Below, one piece after another: positions 51,648 to 60,068 of a DNA stretch of 64,000 nt; position 1 is the first letter of the stretch; every line of letters starts with the position of its first letter. The notes beneath the pieces are model-generated. The model had not been told where the DNA came from, searched no databases, and saw only the letters and a program-made list of their open reading frames with translations. This DNA comes from Luteibaculum sp964627445 (GTDB taxonomy: Bacteria > Bacteroidota > Bacteroidia > Flavobacteriales_D > Luteibaculaceae). The stretch spans positions 1-64,000 of the forward strand of contig CAZVJF010000006.1 in assembly GCA_964627445.1 (NCBI GenBank), in the 5' to 3' direction. The translations under genes and the position numbers were made by a program.

Positions 51648-53704
51648 AAAAACCACAAATTATTCTTGCCGTAAGGCGGTATTTCTTCACCTACGAAATG
51701 AGGGGCGATTTGAGCCACCATTTCGGGGTATTTGATTGTTACTGGTAAGTTCTGTTGCCTGATTGATTTCCAATACATTCTACTGAACTGATACACCTGA
51801 TCTATCAACTCTCTGACGACTCGTATTTCTTGGAGCAATTCAGGTTGGGTGCATTTCAATTTGAGCTTGATAGGAAAAGGGAAGCCATCTGCTTTGCTGT
51901 AATTCACTCCGTTGTATCGAGTGTTGTTGAATAGTAAATATTTCGCTTCACCTATCTTGATGAATGTGCCGCTTGGCGGCATCAATTCATTCCAAGAGTT
52001 GTCGAAGGCAACTATGTCTTCTGATTCGGTTTTGTTGATAGCAATTATGAATACCGGAATCGAAAGATTCAGGTTTTCCAATGCTTCCTGAATGGGTTCG
52101 AGTTCCTTCTCGCTCATGGTCTTGTAGAAGTGAATAATGAGCCTGTCAGGGTCTTCATTCACTGTGGCGTATTCCTTTATGGAACTGGCTATTGAACCCG
52201 CCAAAACATCCAATTCATCTTTTAGGAAATATTCAAAGCGATTGAACTTTCCATTGTTGCCGAAACTGAATGCACTACCGATATATTGTACACCTTCATC
52301 GACATGCTTGAAAGCTCCTACACCAACTACTAATTCGTTTTTATGGGGGGTGTTCAAACGCCAGGGAATACCATCTAATTTGGCCAACATTGCAACTGCA
52401 ATGTTTGGCAAGCTGTACACCCATCCTTCACCTTGCTCACGCATTTTGTTGGAATCAATTACCTGAGAAGTAATGTTGCGTTTCAACAAGACTTCTTTGA
52501 GTTGGTAATAGATTTCTCGTTTCTCCTTGTCGTACTCGAATTTGCCGTATGGAGTAACATAAACAGCTATGTACTTTACTTCCGGGTTTATGACTCGGTT
52601 TGATAGTTCTCTTTCGATTTCAGGAATAGGGTTTTCCTTGTCCTTAAAAACAATGCTGAATCCCTTCTCTGTATGGAACAGTAATCTGGCATAGTCATAC
52701 ATTCCCTTGAACCATTTGTAGCCTTTCCTGAAATACTCTTCAATCTTCACGGCCATGTCCTTATCATCTTCATGCAGGATAAAGAACAAATGGATGTTTG
52801 AGTAGGGGCTTGGTTTGAATGGCTTATGGTCTCTCAGTGCGAACTTGGGAACTTCACTTGCATTGTTGCCACCAAAGAGTAATTGATTGCTCTCAGGTGT
52901 AGTGGTGTCAATACGAGTTATCGGAACATCCATAAAGCCTCCACTGTGCAAAGGGATTAGCTCTCTGAATTTAGGAGTATCGATAAACTTTTTATAAAAT
53001 GCCTGAATATGTGTGAGGTACTTTGGATAACGATTGTCTCGGGGCGGGGCTTCCGCAGAAATGCCCAACGCACCTTCCAAGTCTTTGTTCAGTACCGGAA
53101 AGCAATTGTCATAGTCCGGTTCTTCTTCATTTTGAATCCAATCCCATCTTTTGATTTGATTGGCATTGATAACCCAATTGAAGCATGTAGGACTTACTTG
53201 ATGGATTAGTTCCGCTGCACTTTGCTTAGAGACTTTTGACTGACCATCATAGGATAGCAGTATTTCAGGAAACTTGCTAACGGTATTCAGTTGGACTTTG
53301 AGCGAGAAACGCTCATATATCCACCATTGAGAGGTTTCATTTTTTCGAGACTTTAACCATACCTGGTTCTCCTTCACAAAGCCAACCTTTACTATTTGTT
53401 TTTGAATGGAGCGGAAATAGAAATTGATTTGGCGGTTGTAGTATCTCCTTATCAGGTCGGGATTCTCGGTCTTAAAATCTATCTGCAAAGGCTGGAAGCC
53501 TTCAGTCTCGCCTGTGAATGTGGTATAAAGCTCGTTGGTGCTATTTCTAACAACATTGGGAAACAAACTCTCTGCTTCATTTGGAAATAGCGTGAAGTGT
53601 AGCTTTTGGCTTTTTCCGTTGTCCTGATCTGAAAAGTAAAAAGTGATTGGAGCTTTCGGCCAATCGAATGTCAGAATATTAAAGAATAGTGAGTTTTTTC
53701 CCAT
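51644..53704 (-). CDS. Prokaryotic Argonaute (PIWI protein), predicted catalytically inactive
   Basis: A 686-aa protein. The MID domain (about 375-450) shows Tyr399-x3-Lys403, Gln414 (ITSQVID) and Lys442 (NIAVAMLAKLDGIPW), the pocket for a guide 5' phosphate. The PIWI domain (about 455-686) has the C-terminal signature RELIDQVYQFSRMYWKS then QNLPVTIKYPEMVAQIAPHF. By eye, the first catalytic Asp (family G-x-D) is Gly463 in VVGVGAF, and the family HRDG is H525-F-Y-K, so slicing is unlikely. Length fits an inactive long (long-B-like) pAgo; a PAZ domain is not evident. It follows an XRE gene by 5 nt and overlaps the Fur gene by 4 nt. Alternative: a divergent PIWI-like protein with another role. 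Confidence 0.85.
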   Translation of the reverse strand: MGKNSLFFNILTFDWPKAPITFYFSDQDNGKSQKLHFTLFPNEAESLFPNVVRNSTNELYTTFTGETEGFQPLQIDFKTENPDLIRRYYNRQINFYFRSIQKQIVKVGFVKENQVWLKSRKNETSQWWIYERFSLKVQLNTVSKFPEILLSYDGQSKVSKQSAAELIHQVSPTCFNWVINANQIKRWDWIQNEEEPDYDNCFPVLNKDLEGALGISAEAPPRDNRYPKYLTHIQAFYKKFIDTPKFRELIPLHSGGFMDVPITRIDTTTPESNQLLFGGNNASEVPKFALRDHKPFKPSPYSNIHLFFILHEDDKDMAVKIEEYFRKGYKWFKGMYDYARLLFHTEKGFSIVFKDKENPIPEIERELSNRVINPEVKYIAVYVTPYGKFEYDKEKREIYYQLKEVLLKRNITSQVIDSNKMREQGEGWVYSLPNIAVAMLAKLDGIPWRLNTPHKNELVVGVGAFKHVDEGVQYIGSAFSFGNNGKFNRFEYFLKDELDVLAGSIASSIKEYATVNEDPDRLIIHFYKTMSEKELEPIQEALENLNLSIPVFIIAINKTESEDIVAFDNSWNELMPPSGTFIKIGEAKYLLFNNTRYNGVNYSKADGFPFPIKLKLKCTQPELLQEIRVVRELIDQVYQFSRMYWKSIRQQNLPVTIKYPEMVAQIAPHFVGEEIPPYGKNNLWFL

Positions 53705-53709
53705 AGCGT

Positions 53710-54003
53710 TTATTTTCCTTTATTCTTTTTGAGTGTTGTCGCAGCATTTTGTAATGCCTCCAAGGCTACTTCCTCACTGCTAACAATGTCTAATATTTGA
53801 TCAGAAAGCCACAGTGAAAGGAGTTGGTTAACATCAAAATCCAATAGTTCTGCAAGTTGAACAACATGCTCACGCTTTGCCCTTCTGTCTCCACGCTCAA
53901 TCTTGCTAAACATAGGGGTGTCTATTTCCAAACTTGCTGCAAGTTGTCTTTGTAATAATCCTCTTTTTTCACGTAGCTGTTTGATTTGCTCACCAAAATG
54001 CAT
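53710..54003 (-). CDS. XRE-family HTH regulator
   Basis: A 97-aa protein. HFGEQIKQLREKRGLLQRQLAASLEIDTPMFSKIERGDRRAKREHVVQLAELLDFDVNQLLSLWLSDQI is a full lambda-repressor-like HTH with a dimerisation helix. Small XRE proteins of this kind often control restriction or other defence genes in Bacteroidota. It is 5 nt upstream of the Argonaute gene, and a palindrome lies 21 nt upstream of its own start, which suggests autoregulation of the pair. Confidence 0.9.
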   Translation of the reverse strand: MHFGEQIKQLREKRGLLQRQLAASLEIDTPMFSKIERGDRRAKREHVVQLAELLDFDVNQLLSLWLSDQILDIVSSEEVALEALQNAATTLKKNKGK

Positions 54004-54023
54004 GACCTTTCAATTTATGACTT

Positions 54024-54036
54024 GTCAATATTTGAC
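54024..54036. promoter_or_regulatory. Candidate operator of the XRE-Argonaute operon
   Basis: GTCAATATTTGAC: perfect 5-bp arms, 3-nt AT centre, embedded in AT-rich DNA directly upstream of the XRE start codon. Fits the position of an XRE autoregulatory site. Confidence 0.5.
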
Positions 54037-54125
54037 TAATATAAGAAAATAAAGGGATAATAAAGGCAAAGATTTGGAAGTGAGTTACTTCAGGGTTTTA
54101 AGGAAACCGAGGAAGCCAAGGACGG

Positions 54126-55874
54126 TCAGTCCTTAGCATCCTTAAAATCCTGAACTTCCTGACTATTCAGGTTTATGTAGTGGTCTTGCTTCTCTCTGTG
54201 TATTAGGCCACTTTTACCAAACTCAGTGATATAACCTTCTGCTGTCTTATCAGGAATATTCATTTGCTTGGCTACTTCCAGGTACTTCTGCCTGTTGAAC
54301 TCTTGGGGCAGGGCATCTAAGAACTTTTGTTTCCTATTCTTACGAGGGCTTGGTTTCACATCTTCCGGCAATTCAGTAAACACTTTGGCTGAATGCTTGA
54401 CTAACACCCTAACCATAGCAAGTGCAGTTTGAAAGTCTCGTTCTTCACAAATGATTTGAGTACTTGTATCGCCTGTTTCCAATATCCGCAAAGCGGAAAG
54501 AATCATGCTGATACGAAAGGCAATCAATCCTAATCTGCGAATGGTTGCCATGTAGTCAATGCCCTGCAAGGTCATGTAATGGTCTTGCACCTGGGCAAAG
54601 AACCCATTGAACTGTGCTTGCTGGTCTGCCGTAAGGCAGAACTGCATTTCAGGACTTGCCTTCAATACTTTAAAGAGTTCGTAGAACTCAGCTCCTAAAG
54701 TGTCAAAATACTCATCCAAGCCCTGAGAAGTGGTGTCTGCAAAGACATCTTTCCAAGTTGGACGTACATTCATAAAGTAGAAAATGAATCGGCTGAATAA
54801 GCCGTTTTCAGCATTAGGAATGAGAGCCGAAACTTGTTTTGGCGTTCCTGAAAGCACTGCCGAAAGGCAGGGGTTTTCAATATCCACATACTCACGGTCA
54901 GTTCTTCGATAGTAACTGATTGTTTCATGGTGGAATGCTTTCCTGAATCCATCAGAATAGTTGCCATAATCGGATTTGAAGGCATGAGCTAATGTGTCGC
55001 CTTCTGTCTCGAAAATCAATCCTTTGCCATCACTATCACCCAAAAGCTGATAGGCTCCAGTAGAGCTATTGTTGGCCGGAATGAACAGCATCTTTTCAGG
55101 TGGCTTGCCGGGTTTTTCAACTCCTTCTTCTTTGCCTTTCTTGGTATTGTAATCAGCCATTTCCAATTCATGCTGTTGCTTTAGCAACTTGGCTTGTTCT
55201 CTCAGCTCCTTATGGATAGGGTTGACCAATTGGCGGCAATGTACCAAGCGGCCTTTACCTGCGGAGGCTTGGGCTGTAATAAACAGAAACATATTGGAAT
55301 AGACTTTTCTACCATCATAGATTCCGAATAGTTTGGGCAAACATGCACTGATTGAAACCAAAGAGCCTAAGAGCAACAGATCCTTTTCTTCATTGGATGT
55401 GGCAACACTTACCACCTTTTGAAGAAAGTCAGGAAGTTCAGGAAATAAAGAATCTGGAAGATTCGGCATTTCCTGTTTGGTAGGTTGGCTGGTTGTCTTT
55501 GGCTTGGAAATTTGAACTCCAGCTTGCTTTGCATGGTAGAAAAAGGTTTTCAGGGAAACGCCCTGACCTTTTGCTTTGAGGCAGTTGTCAAACTGCCGAT
55601 CACATTCGGAAGCTGAATAATCAGGATAGAAGCGACTGATTCTATGGAAGTAGTCACGGCCTGATTCTCCAAATTCATCAGCAAAGGCAAAGCCGATATT
55701 CCGCCAATCGCTGTAAGCGGTGGTAATATCTATCTGGTTCGCTTCAATTTGCTGAATGATAGTTTCTACTTCTGATTCGTTGCTGTTGCTCAATGGTTGA
55801 GCTTGCTCTGTATTTATCGATTGTTGGGCAGGATTCTCCATCCATTCCAACGGATTAAACGTTTTCTTTTCCAT
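54126..55874 (-). CDS. PriCT-2/DUF3987 primase-helicase-like protein
   Basis: A 582-aa protein. Residues about 35-115 are a primase C-terminal-2-type domain (YSDWRNIGFAFADEFGESGRDYFHRISRFYPDYSASECDRQFDNCLKA). Residues about 140-500 are DUF3987, with the ATP-binding loop FITAQASAGKGR and NNSSTGAYQLLGDSDGKGLIFETEGDTL. In elements such as NBU1 the equivalent gene (prmN1) works in excision and replication. It lies 3 nt downstream of the VirE-type gene. Confidence 0.88.
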   Translation of the reverse strand: MEKKTFNPLEWMENPAQQSINTEQAQPLSNSNESEVETIIQQIEANQIDITTAYSDWRNIGFAFADEFGESGRDYFHRISRFYPDYSASECDRQFDNCLKAKGQGVSLKTFFYHAKQAGVQISKPKTTSQPTKQEMPNLPDSLFPELPDFLQKVVSVATSNEEKDLLLLGSLVSISACLPKLFGIYDGRKVYSNMFLFITAQASAGKGRLVHCRQLVNPIHKELREQAKLLKQQHELEMADYNTKKGKEEGVEKPGKPPEKMLFIPANNSSTGAYQLLGDSDGKGLIFETEGDTLAHAFKSDYGNYSDGFRKAFHHETISYYRRTDREYVDIENPCLSAVLSGTPKQVSALIPNAENGLFSRFIFYFMNVRPTWKDVFADTTSQGLDEYFDTLGAEFYELFKVLKASPEMQFCLTADQQAQFNGFFAQVQDHYMTLQGIDYMATIRRLGLIAFRISMILSALRILETGDTSTQIICEERDFQTALAMVRVLVKHSAKVFTELPEDVKPSPRKNRKQKFLDALPQEFNRQKYLEVAKQMNIPDKTAEGYITEFGKSGLIHREKQDHYINLNSQEVQDFKDAKD

Positions 55875-55877
55875 AAC

Positions 55878-56798
55878 CTACAGGTATTTGGGATTAATGA
55901 ATGCTTGCGGGTCGTGAGGCAGGAAACATGCTCTGGAAATGTCTTTGCCTGACTGATCTACTTCCAGCTTGTAAGTGTGCTGAATGTAGTTTGCTACCGC
56001 TTTAAAATAGTCCTGGTGTTTTGCCTTTGTAAGCTCTATTGGAATTACCCATTTCAACCCATCACCTGAAGGAGATACAAACAGTAGCTCCGTTTCAAAG
56101 TACTGGTCTTTGAGTAATTCCGCTTTCAATCCAGATAGGTCGCTTACATGGTCAAAATCAATTGTAAGAAGCCCTGAATGCTTTCTAAGGTGTTTATCAT
56201 TTCGTTGTGAGAAAGTGCCTGAGAAGGTCACGTAATCGAAATTGAACGCCTTGTACTTACGGGCTTCCTTGACATCCTGAATGCTGCGAAGTGTACTTGT
56301 ACACGTAGCAAATGAATCTCCCTTGATAATCGAATAGGCTTCTACCAAATCAATATCTCTTGTTGGATTGATATTGGTAACTGGCTTGGTGTAGAAGCTG
56401 AAAAGCGGAGCTTTTAGCTTCACATGCACAGGAGCAACCACTTGTGGTTGTGACTCTTCCTGAGTGTAAAAGCCATTTTTATGACCTATGCGCAAATGCA
56501 ATTCTTCATTCAGCTTTTCATTGAGTTCCTGACCCGATAAGCCAAAATGCAATGAGGCGAAATCAAAGACATTGCCTTGTGCAATGGCTTCTTCTGTGTC
56601 GGTGTGCGTAGCACATCCGTCAACTACCTTCACAATCAATGTGGGCTTGTCCGCATTGAAAGGGTTCTTGGTGGGTTTACAGTCCCTTCCCGAAAGGGAA
56701 AGGACTGTTTCACCTTGATAGTATTGGCGCAACACATAGGCATAGATATTCAGGCCGTAGTGCGTCTTGTGTAAAATGGCTTCTCTACTTATTTCCAT
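55878..56798 (-). CDS. VirE N-terminal/BT4734-type element protein
   Basis: An approximately 306-aa protein. The C-terminal half carries the VirE-N/BT4734 signature (LRSIQDVKEARKYKAFNFDYVTFSGTFSQRNDKHLRKHSGLLTIDFDHVSDL, LLFVSPSGDGLKWVIPIEL, ACFLPHDPQAFINPKYL), an archaeo-eukaryotic-primase-like fold. The N-terminal 110 residues look like a DNA-primase zinc-finger relic (LSLSGRDCKPTKNPF ... GNVFDFASLHFGLSG). ATG at 56796-56798 is used; it overlaps the upstream HTH gene by 14 nt. Pairs with DUF3987 in element replication. Confidence 0.85.
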   Translation of the reverse strand: MEISREAILHKTHYGLNIYAYVLRQYYQGETVLSLSGRDCKPTKNPFNADKPTLIVKVVDGCATHTDTEEAIAQGNVFDFASLHFGLSGQELNEKLNEELHLRIGHKNGFYTQEESQPQVVAPVHVKLKAPLFSFYTKPVTNINPTRDIDLVEAYSIIKGDSFATCTSTLRSIQDVKEARKYKAFNFDYVTFSGTFSQRNDKHLRKHSGLLTIDFDHVSDLSGLKAELLKDQYFETELLFVSPSGDGLKWVIPIELTKAKHQDYFKAVANYIQHTYKLEVDQSGKDISRACFLPHDPQAFINPKYL

Positions 56799-57081
56799 GA
56801 CCTGTGGATTTTGAAGGTTGGTAATTGGCTTCCAACATCTTTTCAATGTCAGAGAGCTTGTAGAAGAATTTGCCATTTACACGGCTGTATGGTAGTGTTC
56901 CATTGTCCCGAAGGGTCTGCAAGGTTCGCTTGCTGATATGGAGCGACTGCATTACATCTTGTCCATCAATCCACGATTCATTGAATCTCTCCAGTCGTGT
57001 CTTTTGGTATTGCTGCAAGTATGCCTTTATGGTCTTAATCTCCTGAGAGAGCTTCAGGATTAAATCAATAATCTCTGTCAT
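56785..57081 (-). CDS. Excisionase-like HTH protein
   Basis: A 98-aa protein with a coiled N-terminal helix (EIIDLILKLSQEIKTIKAYLQQYQ) and a MerR-type winged HTH (WIDGQDVMQSLHISKRTLQTLRDNGTLPYSRVNGKFFYKLSDIEKMLEANY). Element proteins of this type regulate excision or transcription. Overlaps its upstream HTH neighbour by 4 nt. Confidence 0.88.
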   Translation of the reverse strand: MTEIIDLILKLSQEIKTIKAYLQQYQKTRLERFNESWIDGQDVMQSLHISKRTLQTLRDNGTLPYSRVNGKFFYKLSDIEKMLEANYQPSKSTGHGNK

Positions 57082-57377
57082 AGCTTCACTCTCCCTTTTT
57101 TGATTAAGTAATCGGCAGCTCGCTGATCGATTTCATCCTGCGTGGAATTGCGGTTGCGAAGCAACCACTGGTCTAATTCAGCACGGTTGAAATAGAGCTT
57201 TTTCCCGTTGGGTTTGTAGTATGGAATACTACCCGCACTCGTCAACTTATACAGGTGCGATTGCGACAATTCAAGGTACTGACATGCTTCATTGAAGTTC
57301 AGTACGTTTTTGAGAATCAGGTTTTGATCTAAAACATGCTTCTCGATAATTTTGAGACGTTCTAATATTTCGTCCAT
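57078..57377 (-). CDS. Excisionase-like HTH protein
   Basis: An approximately 99-aa protein with the same layout as its downstream neighbour: an N-terminal helix (MDEILERLKIIEKHVLDQ) and a winged HTH (LNFNEACQYLELSQSHLYKLTSAGSIPYYKPNGKKLYFNRAELDQWL). The start is uncertain; in-frame ATGs at 57410 and 57425 would extend it into a region touching a palindromic operator. Tandem HTH pairs of this sort are usual in Bacteroidota integrative elements. Confidence 0.85.
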   Translation of the reverse strand: MDEILERLKIIEKHVLDQNLILKNVLNFNEACQYLELSQSHLYKLTSAGSIPYYKPNGKKLYFNRAELDQWLLRNRNSTQDEIDQRAADYLIKKGRVKL

Positions 57378-57424
57378 TTTCTTAATTATTAGAGAATTAG
57401 AAATGGACATCTGGCCAAATGTCA

Positions 57425-57441
57425 TCCTTGATTATCAAGGA
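57425..57441. promoter_or_regulatory. Perfect 17-bp palindrome upstream of the HTH operon
   Basis: TCCTTGATTATCAAGGA (8-bp arms around a central T). It sits at the head of the operon that runs HTH-HTH-VirE-DUF3987, so it may be its operator. Confidence 0.5.
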
Positions 57442-57575
57442 CTTGACAAAGTTCCGTAGAAGGGTTTGGTAGCCTTAGAAATGGAAATTTCATTCCTTGT
57501 AAGTGGTTGATTTACAAGGGTTATTGAAAAAGAGTGGAAATTTGAATTGGTAAATTGACGGCAAATTACCGCAAT

Positions 57576-58601
57576 TCAACAATTGGGTAATTGGGTAAGC
57601 CAGAACTGAGTATCTACATAATCCGCTACAGCATCAGGGTCATTCCGATAAGTTCTGAATTGCTTGTCAATATCAGTAGCGTAGCGGTGATCTAAGAACT
57701 TGCGAATAGCTACATCCTTGATTTCCTTGTTTCCCGGAAACTGCCTTTTGTTGAAGTAGCCTTTATTGATTAAGTGGAGGTAGATGCATGCCAGTTCGTT
57801 CTTGGCTCCATGCTTATTTGTGAAGTTGTAGTCAGCATCAATGTAACCGTACTCATGCAGCTTGCTCTCAAAACTGCCAAAGCGATTAGGGTTTTTGATA
57901 ATGGTACTGAAAGTCAAAATGCCTTTCTTTTCAGGGCGAACATCATTTGATATGGGCTGAAATGTGGAGGTTTCAACCGAATCAGGTTTGATAGGTGCAG
58001 CTTTGGCCAGTGGTTTTTTGGTTGCTTCAACGATTACACTTGGTTGAGGTGCTGTTTGCTCAAAGTAGGTGTAATAGATTTCTTCTTCGGTTAGCGGATC
58101 TTGCTTTAGCAAACTTGGGTAGGCTTCCTGAATCTCCATGTACAACCTAACCAATTCATGTTTTAGGTAATGAATGATAAAGGATTCATCAGCCAAGACT
58201 TTGTCCTGGCTGGATAATCCTGTCTTGGGTTGGTATTGCTCTTCTTGGTACTGGCGTTCAATTAATACCTGAGCAAGCTCTTTGAGTTTTTGTGGTAATG
58301 TTCTGGTCAAAGCCCAATGAACATGGTATTTCTTTTCGTTATCGTTGACAGCTTCTTCAACTGCTTTGTGGAGGTTGTTGAGAAAGCGGATTGCTTCATG
58401 GTCAATGAGTGAGGTGTAGTATTTCCGCTTGTTGGATAGGGGATTGAGAAAAGAAAGTTCAAAGCTCGGTTGTACTTGATAATAGGTCTTTTCAAGGTCG
58501 TTTAAATCCTGTTTAAACTTCATTTCAGAAACATTGCTAATCATCCAAGGCCGAAGGTCGAGGAATAGAATGCGGTTGTATATGTCTAATTCGGTGCTCA
58601 T
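57576..58601 (-). CDS. Mobile-element protein, RteC/DUF6617-like
   Basis: A 341-aa soluble protein between the integrase and the HTH genes. N-terminal charged helical region, a low-complexity linker (KKPLAKAAPIKPDSVETSTFQPISND) near residue 210, and a C-terminal region FGSFESKLHEYGYIDADYNFTNKHGAKNELACIYLHLINKGYF..., KFLDHRYATDIDKQFRTY typical of element proteins that follow integrases. I recall it as RteC- or DUF6617-related, without certainty. Overlaps int by 4 nt. Role unknown, possibly excision control. Confidence 0.7.
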   Translation of the reverse strand: MSTELDIYNRILFLDLRPWMISNVSEMKFKQDLNDLEKTYYQVQPSFELSFLNPLSNKRKYYTSLIDHEAIRFLNNLHKAVEEAVNDNEKKYHVHWALTRTLPQKLKELAQVLIERQYQEEQYQPKTGLSSQDKVLADESFIIHYLKHELVRLYMEIQEAYPSLLKQDPLTEEEIYYTYFEQTAPQPSVIVEATKKPLAKAAPIKPDSVETSTFQPISNDVRPEKKGILTFSTIIKNPNRFGSFESKLHEYGYIDADYNFTNKHGAKNELACIYLHLINKGYFNKRQFPGNKEIKDVAIRKFLDHRYATDIDKQFRTYRNDPDAVADYVDTQFWLTQLPNC

Positions 58602-59692
58602 AAATCCAACTTGATTTTGTTAGCTGCTTCTTTCTTCTTGTCGTCAATGATCTTGGCATAGACCTGAGTGGTTTTCAACTCCCTGTGGCCAAGCAATTTT
58701 GAGACCGTGTATATGTCAGTTCCTGCGGTAAGCTGTAAGGTGGCATAGGTGTGACGGGCGCAATGGAAGGTTATCGTCTTGGTAATACCAGCTCTCATTA
58801 CCCATTGTTGTAATTTGAGATTATGCCAGGCAGAGTATTTCAATCCCTTAAACACTCGCTCGTCTTTGTCTTGGCGTTCGCCAAGCAAACCGAAGGCTTG
58901 CTCTGAGATAGGCAGTGTTTCCGCTCCTTTGGTTTTCTTCTGTCTGAAACGAATGTAGTAGCCCATATCATTTGAGTGTTGCACTTCGGACCATAGAAGC
59001 TTATTTATATCTGACCAACGAAGGCCAGTAAGGCATGAGAAAATGAAAGCGGTTTTTAGCTGAGGTATTTCACATTCAGCTTTAACAACTGCTTGCAGCT
59101 CTTCCAGTGTTAAAAACTCTCTTTCCGGTTCTCCTTGCTTGAATGCTTCAACTCCTTCTGCTGGATTGTGTGGAATGATACCATCCTTCACCGCTTGCTT
59201 TAGTGCAGCTCTTAGTTTGTTGAAATAGGAGTACTTGGAGTTTTGAGAAAGTTTCTGGATTCCATGTCCGGTGGCTTTCTTGTCAAGGTATTCTTTGAAG
59301 TCCTGGACAAACTCACGATTCACGAACTCAAAGGAAATATCCTGTGGTATAAATGCCTTCATGTGCTTGATCATACTATCCCAATTTCCGTAGTTGCCCG
59401 GACTGTCTTTGCGTTTATTGGCAAGCAATTCAAGGTAGGCGGTGAAACTACCTTTCAGCTTCTCATTGTCACGGAATCCATAAACACCGTTTTGGATTTC
59501 GATTTGTCGCTGTGCTCTTATGGTCTCAGCCAGTTGGAGCGTTTTCTTGTTGACTTCCTTTTGCTCTTTGGTTTTGGCGTTAGGGTCGAGGTAGAGTTTT
59601 AGGTACTCCGTTTTGCGTTTCCCTTGGTGATAGTAGTCCAGGTATAAACTGGTCTGGCCACCTTGATTGCGTTTTCTTAGTGTAACCTTCAT
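58598..59692 (-). CDS. int: Tyrosine site-specific recombinase (integrase)
   Basis: A 364-aa integrase. An arm-binding N-terminal domain (residues 1-80) and SAM-like core-binding domain (about 82-185) precede the catalytic domain. Catalytic residues are complete: Arg225 (LTGLRWSDI), Lys254 region, His310-x2-Arg313 (HCARHTYA), His336 (LLGH) and Tyr345 (TTQVYAKI). It belongs to the Bacteroidota ICE type and probably recombines the CIGK-stop attachment sites at both ends. Overlaps the Zn-finger/HTH gene by 4 nt. Confidence 0.95.
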   Translation of the reverse strand: MKVTLRKRNQGGQTSLYLDYYHQGKRKTEYLKLYLDPNAKTKEQKEVNKKTLQLAETIRAQRQIEIQNGVYGFRDNEKLKGSFTAYLELLANKRKDSPGNYGNWDSMIKHMKAFIPQDISFEFVNREFVQDFKEYLDKKATGHGIQKLSQNSKYSYFNKLRAALKQAVKDGIIPHNPAEGVEAFKQGEPEREFLTLEELQAVVKAECEIPQLKTAFIFSCLTGLRWSDINKLLWSEVQHSNDMGYYIRFRQKKTKGAETLPISEQAFGLLGERQDKDERVFKGLKYSAWHNLKLQQWVMRAGITKTITFHCARHTYATLQLTAGTDIYTVSKLLGHRELKTTQVYAKIIDDKKKEAANKIKLDL

Positions 59693-60042
59693 GCTTGAAA
59701 CAGTTTTTCGATTTCAGTTCTCTTGATAATGGTACGTCTCCCGATTTTGGCAGCATTGATAGTACCGCTCTTTATCTGGCGGTAAAGGGTCATTCTACTT
59801 GCTCCAAGTAGTTCACAGGTTTCGGATATGCTGAGAAAATCCTTGTCCTGTAGCTTTTGCTGATTGTGTTGGGATTTCTGAGAAGCAACTGAGGGAATTT
59901 CCTGAACCTTCTTTTCTCTCTGCCTTTTCTTGTAGGCTCGTTTGGCACATAGATCACCACAAAATTGGGTCACTGTGGTCTTGGCAATGAACTCATTGCC
60001 GCAGTGCTGACAGATTTTAGGAACTCGAATGTTGCTGCTCAT
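59689..60042 (-). CDS. Zinc-finger/excisionase-like HTH protein
   Basis: A 117-aa protein. An N-terminal Zn-knuckle uses Cys11, Cys14, Cys28 and Cys32 (CQHCGNEF ... FCGDLCAKRAYKKRQR). The C-terminal half is an excisionase-family HTH (FLSISETCELLGASRMTLYRQIKSGTINAAKIGRRTIIKRTEIEKLFQA). It is the promoter-proximal gene before int and is a candidate directionality factor or int regulator acting on the 10-bp repeat array just upstream. Confidence 0.88.
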   Translation of the reverse strand: MSSNIRVPKICQHCGNEFIAKTTVTQFCGDLCAKRAYKKRQREKKVQEIPSVASQKSQHNQQKLQDKDFLSISETCELLGASRMTLYRQIKSGTINAAKIGRRTIIKRTEIEKLFQA

Positions 60043-60068
60043 GACGTTTCTTTAAAAGGGGAGAAAAT

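Noticed and set aside
51644..54003. Short pAgo with an effector (SPARTA- or SPARSA-like) system
   Set aside because: The neighbours are an XRE regulator and a Fur protein; no TIR, SIR2 or nuclease partner and no APAZ-type protein is seen, and the Argonaute is longer than short pAgos.
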